Shown here piece after piece: positions 1 to 8,541 of a stretch of 12,492 nucleotides of DNA. The notes under the pieces are model-generated. The model had not been told where the DNA came from. It saw only the letters and a list, made by a program, of their open reading frames with translations, and did not search any database. Where the stretch lies: assembly GCA_003573635.1 (NCBI GenBank), contig QUTJ01031529.1, positions 1 through 12,492 on the forward strand. The letters are read 5' to 3'. The number at the start of each line of letters is the position of its first letter. Positions within the stretch are counted from its first letter, which is position 1. Origin of the DNA: Goniomonas avonlea. Taxonomy: Eukaryota; Cryptophyceae; Goniomonadida; Goniomonadaceae. A program made the position numbers and the translations under genes.

Positions 1-123
1 CGCTGTCTGACAAGCTGCAGTGCACGCTGTCTGACAAGCAGCGTGACCACCTGGCACCTCTCCGCAGCCAGATGTTCCAGACGGACAGCGTCTTGCTGGC
101 GGCTCTCTCTGCCAGCACCTCAC
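1..123 (-). other. Left edge: intron or continued coding sequence of the GAF gene
   Basis: The exon ending at 124 is followed on the minus strand by a good donor (GTGAGG). The exon's own frame is nevertheless open to the window edge. Another frame also stays open and continues the GAF helix more naturally (VLAERAASKTLSVWNIWL). A direct repeat of CGCTGTCTGACAAGC lies at 1-15 and 25-39. Which reading is real cannot be decided here. Confidence 0.5.
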
Positions 124-3100
124 CTCGAGGTGCGCCTGTTCCTCCGCAGTAAACCCGTCCGCCTCGGTTCGGTTCACCAAGAGCACGCAGCCAATTATGC
201 CAGGCTCCTCGGCCTCCCGCGCCTCGTCCGTCTGCCCCTCGGGCGCGCCGTGGTGCTCCGTCGTGAAGATGGGCACGCACAGCGCGTTGCGCGTGGGAAT
301 TTTGGTAACAGAATCAACCTGGAGTGAAGCCGGTGAGATGCTCCGCAGCAACAGACTGGCGCTGGTGTTGGGTGGGTGTGGTGTGCAATGCCCTCAGTAA
401 CAAAAGGGGCGGAACTGCGGATGCTCTTGCTGCTGCGGCAGCGACACGCCACGCACCTCGCGGTTGAAATTTGGGTCATTGTTCCTGTTGGTGCCGAGGA
501 AGGAGGCCCCCGTGGCCGCCACCCGCCCGACCAACCCTTTGCCCAGATGGATTACAATCGACGGCAAGGTGTCCGTGGCCGCCGACGCAACCTGAACCAC
601 AGACGTCAACCCTGCTGCAGACAACAATGTTCGCTGTAGCAAAAATACGACGTGAGTTCATATCGGTGTGTGGACTAGCTGCGACCGTGCTGTGGGGCGA
701 AAAGAGTGGCAAAGGTGTTTACCGTCTGAGAGTCTCCCTCGGGGTCGGCCATAAACACCACGCCCAGCTCGCACTGAATAAACTCAGACACAGTTGTCCC
801 GAGCCGCTGCAAGAGCTCACGGTCCTGGTCCACGCTCAACAGCCTCTCCATGCTGCGCAGAGTGACCTGACGACTGATGTCAGCTGCAGCACACACTTGC
901 GCAACAAGACATGTTGACAGCCCCATGCTCGGGACCACCGAGTGGTGAAAGCTTGACTCAGTTTCTCTCACTCGTTCCGTCTCTGCGTCTCTGACTTTCT
1001 GGCACGCACTCTCACTTTGACTCTCACTCACTGCCACCCTGGCAATACCTTGAGTTTTGCTTCGGATTCTTGGAGTGCAACGGCATCTCGGTAGTGCAGG
1101 TACTCCTCCACCCCCAGCAGCAAGTACGGGCCGCAGGTGCGAGCGACGGCTGTCACTGCGGCGCAGTGCTGCCGAGAGTACCTGTGGGTGCGTTTGCTCA
1201 GCCGTCCGCGGTTGCTACACGCTCCGTTTTGACAGGGACACGCTGATACAAGACCTCACGTCATCTCTCAACAACTGTGGGCATAAACCAGCTCTGATCG
1301 GCCGCCCTTGCTCCTCGTTGTGCAGCAGCAAAACAAGAGTAGTCGACGGTGCTGACAGTGTGCTCGAACTCCTGGGTCAGTCGAGGGAGTGAGAGGTGCG
1401 GCGTACCCGCGGGGCGTGGCGTTTCTGTTGGCGACGAGGAGGACCCCGCGAATGTTGGAGGCTGCGTCGTGAAAGGGAGCACAGACCCAGTCCTTGAGAG
1501 GCACGCCCGCAGCCTTGGACACCTTGCGCACGTCGGCCTCGCCTCCGGCAGGGAGGGGTGAGTCGTTGGTTGTGATGGTCCCGTGCTGCGAGACCAGACC
1601 GAGAGGCCACACGTTGGCCGCCACACGGACAGGCATGGCATGCCGCGGGGCACCCTGCGACACACGCGTCACGGATGACCCTGAGACAGGAAGTCTGCAT
1701 AAGACACAGCACGACACAGCATACCCATGCGTGCGCGCGCGTGGGGGGGGGGGGGTCGNGATTCTGCATCGGTTGGGGGGNGGTCGNGATTCTGCATCGG
1801 TTGGGGGGAAATGATTCTGCATCGGTTTTGGCGGGTTCTGAGTGGACGAGACACACAAAAAAGGTTTTGGATAGCGTATGGACCAGATTCTTGTAGCGGG
1901 TGGTTGCCCTTACACCGGGTGATAGCGGGTATGGAGGGTTGCGCTTGCAGATACACGGAACCCGACAGCTCATAAACCAACAAACCTTGTCCGGAGGGCG
2001 CCATAAGAAGTCCCCAGACCTGTCCAGCACAAACACAGAGCAATGGGCGGAATCGGTGGCCCACTGCAACCTTTTCCCTATGGCAGAGCAGAGTTCCGGC
2101 AGCTCGTGTCGTGAGGCATTCAGCATGTCGTCGTACGCCGAGCCGAGGTCCTCCGCCACCGCGGCGCTGCCAAGCAATGTCGCCACCATTAGGCTGCACG
2201 CCGACAGCAGGATCCCATCTGTCGAATCGAAGCTTCCAGAAATCTTCTTGCGAACCTGAGATGGTGTCGATGAGTTCAACTCGAAACTCGAGTGCGACCA
2301 TTGCCCTGGCAGACTCAAGTTGATCACTCTTGAGTCTGCTTGACTCAAGTTGATCACTCTTGAGTCTGCTTGACTCAAGTTGATCACTCTTGAGTCTGCT
2401 TCGGCCGCACACTCGCCGTTCTGGTACACTCCGCACACTCGCCATGAATGTGCGGAGTGTACCAGAACTGGCGAGTGTGCAGAGTGTACCAGAAGTAAGC
2501 GGAGTACCAGAATTGCGAGTGTGCGCACGGACCCCCGGCCCCCGCATCCTTCGCCCAACTGAGTCAATCGCGCGTACGGTGTTGTCTTTCTGATGAAAAC
2601 CGTACCTGAATCAGGCCAAGTGGGCGTTTTTCTTTATCAAGCACCGGGGCGATTAGAGTGCCCATATGGAAGCGATAGGGCGGTGCGCTAGTGCTTCCCT
2701 CCTTGAGTACGATGACCTGTGGGTTGTCCTGTTTGTAGCTTTAGACACAATGAGGGGCCCGATTGACTCACGCACTTGCAGCAAGTTGCGCGCACCGCAC
2801 ACTATCTACATACGCACTCGTTGCAAGTTGCGCACCACAGCTACTAACGCACTCGCTGCAAGCGCACACCTCTTGGTCGTCTCGGGTATGCAGGGGGTGA
2901 GGCGCGAATGCATTAGCCTCTTGCACCACACTGTGCAAAACGCCGCGCAGAGGAACGCGTGTTTTCTTGACCACCTGAAAGACGCTTGCCTCAGTTCCAG
3001 ACCCCAGTTTGACGTGCATATTCGGGTAAGCCAGAGCGAGACTTGCTAAACGAGGCTGACCTGAGTGTGCTCGGCATTGAGCGTGGCCCAGGTGCAGAGG

Positions 3101-4344
3101 TCGGACTGGTCGTTGCTGAGCACGAAGCAAGCCGCCTTCTCCGCTCCAGTCAGCTCCTTGGCAATCACGCCAACCTGCGGGTGGTGCTTGGTTACCAGTT
3201 GTCCAGAAGAAGAAAAACAGTTCTACGCACTAGCTGTATGCCTTCCGAGCTTCCTCGCACAAAGTAAACCCCAAACAACAAACAAATACCTGGTGCACCA
3301 ACTCGCCAGTTGTTGACAGCTCTGTGAGCGCAATAAAAGCATCGAACAGAGATCGGTACTTGCGTTGAACAGTGGCGATGGCGTCAAAGCGCTGGACAAT
3401 CTCAAGCGACCAGGCAGCCTGCAGCGTTTGAGAAAAGTGGTCCCGAAGAAGAAAAGAGAAAACACCTGGTGTGCCACCATCCGGATCAGCGCAGCATCAC
3501 TTGCCGAAAATGGACCGCCTGAACGCTTGTGTACGACAGTGAGGCACCCGATGACTCGACCGTTTTGTGGATTCACGACCGGGGTGGCCATCAGATTGCG
3601 GATCTGAGATGCCTCCATTCCAAGACTGTCTACTGTGTTCGAAAACCGGTCATCTCCTCGGATCGCGTTGCAAACAAGGGGCTCGCCGGTTTCAACCACG
3701 TGTCCGGTGAGCCCGGAGCATGCCACCACCAAGTCTGGTTTTCCAGAGATCACAGCCCGAAGCTGCATGTCCCCCTTTTCATTGATGGCCTCTGCAAAGT
3801 AAAACCGAGTCCGAGTGCCAAGGCAGAGATTGTTCGCGAGGTTTTCGATATTACTGCAAACGCTGGAGACCGACATGACGCTCAGGCTCTGTAGCAGTTG
3901 CGAATGAAGTTCGCACACGTCATCGAGTGCCATGCCCCCAAGCCCTGGCGTGGTTTGGCGACCGACCGGAGGTAACGTTTGAATTTTCCCTCGAGGGGTC
4001 GCTTTGCGATTCCCACCGACAGCGGAGGGGGTTTTCGTAAATGAATAATCTTCGAGCGGCAAAAGGACCTTCGCCACCCGAGGGCTCACAATTTTGGGTT
4101 TGTGCATCCGTGCCGAGTGTGAGCCAGCCTGTGGCTCACGAGGGGCATTGGGCAACCCGGCGAGGTCCAGGCCAGACGACATCCGTGGAGCCGAGTGTTG
4201 TGGCTCACGAGGCGACATCCGTGGTGCCGACTGTGACATAGCTTGTAGCTCACGAGGGGCATTGGGCAACCCAGCTAATTCCATGCCAGGCGACATCCGT
4301 GACGACAACGGCGGGACCGGAGAGAGTGTCTCGACCTCGCTCAT
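124..4344 (-). CDS. Multi-GAF-domain protein, four GAF domains, C-terminus beyond the window
   Basis: Eleven exons on the minus strand: 4344-3466, 3418-3290, 3174-3061, 2974-2870, 2716-2606, 2255-1986, 1654-1407, 1181-1049, 866-723, 633-457, 318-124. They join in phase to at least 835 residues. Residues 1-135 are low-complexity and Ser/Pro-rich, with an internal repeat containing LAGLPNAPRE. GAF1 spans about 160-293 (ETGEPLVCNAIRGDDRF, then VVHKRSGGPFSASDAA, a degenerate NKFDE-like end). GAF2 spans about 337-475 (GTLIAPVLDKEKRPLGLIQ), GAF3 about 485-635 (IRGVLLVANRN) and GAF4 about 670-835 (GKGLVGRVAATGASFLGTN; IIGCVLLVNR). GAF domains commonly bind cyclic nucleotides or other small ligands in phosphodiesterases, cyclases and sensor kinases; no catalytic domain is inside the window, so the output activity is unknown. 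All introns are phase 0 except the one at 1406-1182 (phase 2). The start ATG at 4344 opens the first exon directly after the divergent promoter. Least certain are the acceptor of the exon starting at 633 (alternative GTTCAG about 51 nt further in) and what follows 124. Confidence 0.88.
1743..1827. repeat. G-tract and three 21-bp GATTCTGCATCGGTT units, with unresolved bases
   Basis: Inside the 331-nt intron 1985-1655 of the GAF gene. Thirteen consecutive G (1743-1755) are followed by three copies of GATTCTGCATCGGTT at about 1760, 1788 and 1813, separated by short G runs. The three N bases of the window (1759, 1781, 1787) all lie here, so copy number and length are unreliable. Confidence 0.85.
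2311..2400. repeat. Three tandem 30-bp units, each an inverted repeat
   Basis: Three nearly identical 30-bp copies (2311-2340, 2341-2370, 2371-2400) inside the 350-nt intron 2605-2256. Each contains GACTCAAG and its exact reverse complement CTTGAGTC around a TGATCA core. On the minus strand the array is also open in one frame (repeating QADSRVINLS), but that frame belongs to the intron and is unlikely to be translated. Confidence 0.95.
2408..2479. repeat. Long inverted repeat: 30-bp arms, 11-nt loop
   Basis: The left arm at 2408-2437 and the right arm at 2449-2479 are reverse complements except for one extra T in the right arm. The loop is 2438-2448. Degenerate echoes of the right arm (GTGTACCAGAA, GAGTACCAGAA, GCGAGTGTG) continue to about 2525. 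It lies in the same GAF-gene intron as the 30-bp array and would fold into one long hairpin in the pre-mRNA. Confidence 0.93.
2770..2868. repeat. Three diverged ACGCACTYG...GCAAG units
   Basis: Within intron 2869-2717 of the GAF gene, three related segments start near 2770, 2812 and 2847. They share ACGCACTCG/ACGCACTTG followed by GCAAGTTGCGC or a shortened form. They look like a decayed tandem duplication with spacing of about 35-42 bp. No function is visible. Confidence 0.6.
4134..4272 (-). repeat. Coding repeat with 114-bp period in GAF exon 1
   Basis: A 25-bp stretch at 4134-4158 recurs at 4248-4272, exactly 38 codons away, with homologous flanks. In protein it is the doubled segment LAGLPNAPRE at residues 23-32 and 61-70. 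A shorter third echo lies around 4200-4225. The repeat is in frame and Ser/Pro/Met-rich, so it probably forms a disordered N-terminal region that grew by duplication. Confidence 0.85.
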
Positions 4345-4527
4345 GGAACAGACAACTGTCGTTGGAACTACTCAACTTAGCGTCGACGCTGCTAAGGCAG
4401 CTAAGCGGCTACTTCACTAGCAAACACATCAGTATCGATACATGATTGAAACTTAGGGGAGTCACAGTCACCGTGACGGTGTGACCGGCTTTCAAAGTGC
4501 AAGGCGCGCAAGAGGAGCAAGAAAAGA
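4345..4527. promoter_or_regulatory. Divergent promoter region, GAF gene and KH gene
   Basis: The 183 bp between the two start codons must hold both promoters and 5' leaders. No TATA box is evident. Two perfect dyads stand out: AGCGTCGACGCT at 4379-4390, followed by two further CTAAG motifs, and CACCGTGACGGTG at 4469-4481. The second contains TGACG and is flanked by GTCAC repeats (4461-4471), resembling a bZIP/CRE-type half site. The promoter role is inferred from position. Confidence 0.6.
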
Positions 4528-7500
4528 ATGTCAGAGGAGCCCGATATTCTTGCTGGCGAAGTGACGGCCGAGCCAGAGGCGGCCGTCGCGCAAGAACAGG
4601 TCGTCGCCACGGAAGTCGCTGTTGCAGAGCCTGTTCCCGCAGAGGCTGCTGCGGAGCCGGCCGCTGGTGGGGACGCTGATGGTGTGTAGTTTTGTTTTTT
4701 TGTTTGATTTTACGTTGTTGAATCTCCGTAGGCGACGACTCTCGCAAGCGCCCGGCAGAAGACGACGCACACGGCGATACCAAGCGTGCTTCCAATTTTT
4801 CCTCAGAAGCCCCGGCGGTCACAGAGTGTGCTCCGGGTGAGGCGGCGCCAGCAGGGTCTGCGCCGGGCGAGTCCGCGCCCGTTCAGTGTGCACCTGCTGT
4901 CTCTGCAGCCGCTGAGGTCGCACCCGCTGTCTCTGCCCCCGGGTTTCCCGCGATGTCCACCAATGGTGCGCCTGGAGAAGGGCCCCCCGGCGAGGCAGCT
5001 CCGGGCGAGGAGTGGAATGTGGGGAACGGCGCACAGGCGGCCGTCGACCCAAACATTTTGACCGAAATCCTTCAGGTAGATTTTAAATAGTTGAGGTAGG
5101 TTTATGACCTTGGATCACAGGTCCCGAATCGCATGGTCGGTCTGGTGATTGGGCGCGGAGGGGAGACTATCAAATTACTTGAGATGCAGACCGGCGCAAA
5201 AATCCAGGTTCCCATCGCAATTGACTGGGAGAGTTTCTTGGCCTCACTTCCCGACAGATCACGCCTGACTCTCAATCCAATCCACAATGGACCGAAAGGC
5301 CTGTCACCATTTCAGGTCATCGGGAACAAGTCGAGTTCGCGAAGAAGCTTATTAACGACAAAATGGCTGAGGTTGTGTCCATGTGTGTGTGTTGCTTTGT
5401 GCTCATTGTTTGTTGTACAGAGGGCTGCAGGTGGGGCACCACCACCCGGAATTCCTCCGGGTGCAAACACTATGGTTGTGCACGTGCCGGATAATGTCGT
5501 TGGCTTGTTGATTGGCAAGGGTGGTTGCACAATCAACGAATTGCAGGTCGGTGTCGGTGTTGATGCGCGTCCTGGTCTAATTGCCCTGCAGCAACACTCT
5601 GGAGCACGAATCAATATTGCAAAGGAATGTGACCCGGGCACTGACCAGCGCCCGATCACGGTGCGCATAGCTTTTTTGGCATTTGAAACTTTTTTCTTCT
5701 TCATGCCGTGATCCCTCGTGCGCAGGTCTCGGGTTCCCACCAATCTTGTCAGCTTGCCCAGAGTATGATCCATGAGCGCGTTGAGCAGGTCCGTTCCTTG
5801 TACGTGGTGCTTGTGTGCGCTGTCGGACTGTACTTGGCACATGGCACATGTTGCCATGCTGTACAGCTTTTCAGTCTGTTGACACCTTTGTAGAGTCGCG
5901 ATGGGTGGAAGGGTGCAAGTGGGACTGGCACTCGACCTCCGCCTGCTCAATACAGCGGGTGCGTGAACTAAATGGCTTCATATCCTTCAAACGTTAAAAA
6001 GTTTGGTCCCGTCCCAGTTGTCAACTTTTGGGGGGTGTTTAATCTTGAGGGCGTGACCTCACGAACAGGTACAGTGGTTATGGGCAGCAAGGGTATGGGC
6101 AAGGGTATGGTTATGGTGGAGGCTACGGCTACGGCCAGGTATGCATGGTTGCCAAGTGCTCGATTGCCCAGAACATTTGTAGCATATCCTTGACCTGTGC
6201 ACAGGGTGGGTATGGGGCAGGGTACGGATATGGCCAACAGGGCTATGGTGGCGGTTATGGGCAGCAAGGGTATCAGCAAGGGTATGACTACAGCCAGTAC
6301 CCGGGTTACGGCCAGCAGGTATTGTGACCAGCTTCTCCATCACCGGATTTCCTTTTTACTTCATTTCGCGCTCGCGACATCGAAACGCCAATATTTCATG
6401 TGGCCTTGATTTTTTTTTAAACTCTCATTTTAGCGCTCATGTTTCAAGTTCGAGAGTTCTTTACACCATATGAGTGTCTTCTCGTTAACAACCGGTTCAC
6501 AGGGATACGGGCAGGGCTATGATCAGTCCGGGTATAATCAACAAGGTTACGGATATGATCAATCGCAGCAGCAGCCGCAGGCGCAAGCAGGAGTTCAGCC
6601 GGCAGCTGATGTGCGTCATATTAGATATCATAGTTTTTTGTGAAGCCATAGCAGCTGCGTATCTCGTATTTCTGTCCGCAAGCAGTTCGTCTCCTGCTTA
6701 CTCGCCTCCCAAGAGACTTGCCAAACCTCCCTCCTCAATTCTTAACCGCTGTCGTTCCTCACAAGTAGCAGCTTACAACACATGATTGGTCTCTCACATC
6801 TCCCTGTTTCCATGATTTCGGTCATACCAACATTGTCCCGAACGAAATTCGAACGGGTCCAGGGTCCGTCCGAGGCTGCGAATCCTGGATTCTCCATTCT
6901 CCTTCTCATGATCCTGCATGCTGTCTGCGTGCAGGGATGCGCAGAACCTGATCTATAGGAATCACGCTTCCATGCTGAATGCCAGACTGTTAGATGTCCG
7001 TCGCGGTCCTGCCACACTGTTTGCTCGATTGGCTGCCTGTGTCCAAGGAATCTCGCAGGACCATTTAAGACGTTCGGTGTAGGAAACATACGCTTGCAGT
7101 AACTTGCGAAACACATATGAGTACTAGCACACTCTGATACACTCCCCTTTACAGTAACTAGCAATATAACAAACTGTACTTGGCATCTCCTCATTTTCCA
7201 TGGCTCGTGCCACCTCTTTCTAGACGCGCTTTTCGCAATCGAAGTTCGAAGCTATCCGGACGAGTTTGACTTAGCTAGCTGGAAACGGAGGGAATGTTGT
7301 GCACGTGCATGATCGATATTCGTCTTATTTCCTAGGCAGTTCTTTCGGACCGGATGCTGTCTGTTCTGGCGTAACAATCTTTTACAGCAACAATACCCCG
7401 GTTATGATCAATCTCAGGCTCAGCAGCAACCAACAGCTTCCAAGGTCAGTTACCTCTTTGCACTTGTCTGCAACTCCTGTGTGCTGTCCGTATCTCACGC

Positions 7501-7528
7501 GCGTTGTGCTGACCAGACCATTCAGTAA
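4528..7528 (+). CDS. Two-KH-domain RNA-binding protein with Gly/Tyr/Gln-rich tail
   Basis: Exons: 4528-4681, 4732-5075, 5121-5207, 5258-5371, 5421-5546, 5592-5660, 5726-5788, 5894-5958, 6069-6138, 6205-6318, 6503-6610, 7388-7444 and a terminal exon ending in TAA at 7526-7528. They join in phase to about 457-460 residues. Residues 1-165 are acidic and Ala/Pro/Glu-rich. KH1 is about 167-230 (VGLVIGRGGETIKLLEMQTG, then TERPVTISG). KH2 is about 256-319 (VVGLLIGKGGCTINELQ, then QRPITVSG). Both GxxG loops are intact, so both domains should bind single-stranded RNA or DNA. Residues 342 onward are repeats such as GYGQQGYGGGYGQQGYQQGY, a FUS-like prion-type region. Organisation resembles the FUBP/KHSRP group of KH splicing and mRNA-stability factors, but only two KH domains are present. 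KH1 and KH2 are each split by small phase-0 introns. The last acceptor is ambiguous: 7516 adds three residues (TIQ), 7525 adds none. The ATG at 4528 begins a typical acidic MSEEPD start. Confidence 0.88.
6069..6610 (+). repeat. Tandem GYGQ-type codon repeats over three exons
   Basis: Exons 6069-6138, 6205-6318 and 6503-6610 encode degenerate GYG(Q/G) and GYDQS units; the related exon 7388-7444 encodes QQYPGYDQSQAQQQ. At DNA level the unit is GGNTATGGNCAG-like with third-base variation. The last three of these four exons are symmetrical phase-0 exons that could be skipped or duplicated without frameshift. Confidence 0.85.
6611..7387 (+). other. 777-nt intron of the KH gene with no recognisable content
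   Basis: By far the longest intron of this gene; most others are 45-184 nt. Neither strand shows a convincing spliced exon or known domain. An imperfect hairpin (CCTGCATGC / GCGTGCAGG) lies near 6913-6935. A TAA directly after a TTTACAG acceptor near 7156 could give an alternative short 3' end. Confidence 0.55.
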
Positions 7529-7839
7529 CTTGACTGTTGCAACCAAGTCGCCACCCACAACAACAACGCTCCCATCGTTTGAATCTTCTGATACCACGAC
7601 CCTTCATATGTTGGCGTGTGGCTCAAAACTCGGACACTTACATTGTCTTATGCGTCCATATGGCTTCCCAGCGCTGCTAGGGCCTGCTATAGTTTGACCG
7701 CTACGCGTGTGCGTGCGTTGCTGTTTGTTTGCCGGCATTGGCCGCTGAGAAATACAAGTTGAGTTTCCTCAGGAGCAATCACAACACATTTTGGGCAGTG
7801 CACGGAACGATGGGCCTCCTCTCAATAACAAATCAGATT
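7529..7839. other. Convergent intergenic region, KH gene and Cgr1-like gene
   Basis: About 310 bp separate the two stop codons. No AATAAA hexamer is visible on either strand and no coding segment is supported. It should hold both 3' untranslated regions. Confidence 0.6.
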
Positions 7840-8421
7840 TTACATTTTTTTGATCATTGCCAGCTGCTTCTTGGACATCTTCTTGATTTTCGCAGTGTTT
7901 GTGATCTGCAGGAACAGCATCAGCGAAATGCGAGCTCACACTTCCCACTACCTTCTGCACTTTGACAGACTTGAGCTCGTTTTCTTCCCGCATTTTTTTC
8001 CTTGCCTCTGAACGCAAGCGGGCATCCTATCGGGCGTGTCAGCTGAGGATACTTGAATCCGCGTTCCACGCACGCGTTTCTCGTTGTTCCGTTCCTCAAT
8101 GAGTTCTTTCTCTCTTGCTTTCATGGCCTTGAAGGCATCTCTCTCTGCTTTCTTCTGTTCCCAAGTTGTTGGTTTTGCGTGCAGCCCAAGATGCAAGGTG
8201 GCACCGAATCTGCGACAGTCAGCCCAGTCCCGAGTCAGCAGATAATCTCATCACCGATGCTTTGCCGTTTTCCATGCAAGATTATTCACTGAGTTGCCAC
8301 GCATCGGGACACCAGGATCGGCCACAATTGGCTTTTTCGGAGCCTCCACGATAACCGCGGCTATGGGTGCTGGTGGCTGAGCGCCAGGTGCCGGCCTCAC
8401 TTTGCCTGTGACCTTCACCAT
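7840..8421 (-). CDS. CGR1: Cgr1/CCDC86-family rRNA-processing protein
   Basis: Four exons: 8421-8255, 8209-8074, 8026-7952, 7905-7840. They join in phase (first intron phase 2, others phase 0) to 147 residues. The N-terminal third is Pro/Ala-rich. A motif NNLAWKTAKHRFG resembles the WK...KKRFS motif of the family, followed by a PTTWEQKK segment. A long highly charged helix (RDAFKAMKAREKELIEERNN, then SEARKKMREENELKSVKVQK) leads to the typical end ITNTAKIKKMSKKQLAMIKK, matching the conserved 'NPAK.KR.KKKQLR.IEK' tail of Cgr1/CCDC86. Yeast Cgr1 is nucleolar and needed for 60S subunit rRNA processing; this role is transferred by family only. Introns are 45, 47 and 46 nt. In-frame ATGs upstream at 8478 and 8454 would extend the N-terminus and reduce the gap to the divergent neighbour; 8421 starts the natural MVKVTGKVRP sequence. 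Confidence 0.8.
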
Positions 8422-8541
8422 CGTTGCAAGGCGTGCGAGGTGATCGTGCGTCATAAGAGTTAACGACCCGGTAGACAAGTTCCAGCGATGTCGCTAGTGT
8501 TCTCGCTAAGTACACGTACAAGAAACGCTATTTGCGGCAGA
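8422..8541. promoter_or_regulatory. Compact divergent promoter, Cgr1-like gene and membrane-protein gene
   Basis: Only 120 bp lie between the preferred start codons (66 bp if the upstream ATG at 8488 is used). No TATA box is seen. A small dyad AGCGA-TG-TCGCT lies at 8484-8495 and overlaps the upstream ATG. The promoter role is inferred from position. Confidence 0.5.

Noticed and set aside
1261-1406. Coding continuation LTQEFEHTVSTVDYSCFAAA after GAF3
   Set aside because: It needs a frame change without a usable splice pair. The donor at 1406 joins in phase to the exon starting at 1181, which supplies a natural GAF-end helix.
2311-2400. CRISPR-like spacing of 30-bp repeats
   Set aside because: The copies are directly adjacent without unique spacers, lie in a spliced intron, and the DNA is eukaryotic. 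It is a plain tandem repeat.
1377-2567. 396-residue open frame on the minus strand
   Set aside because: It runs through one true GAF exon (2255-1986) plus repeat-filled introns on both sides. Only the exon part has domain similarity, and the neighbouring exons require splicing.
6742-7194. 150-residue open frame on the minus strand inside the long KH-gene intron
   Set aside because: No motif, helical pattern, domain or splice partner is visible, and its composition looks random. Treated as a chance frame, though a nested gene cannot be excluded without RNA data.
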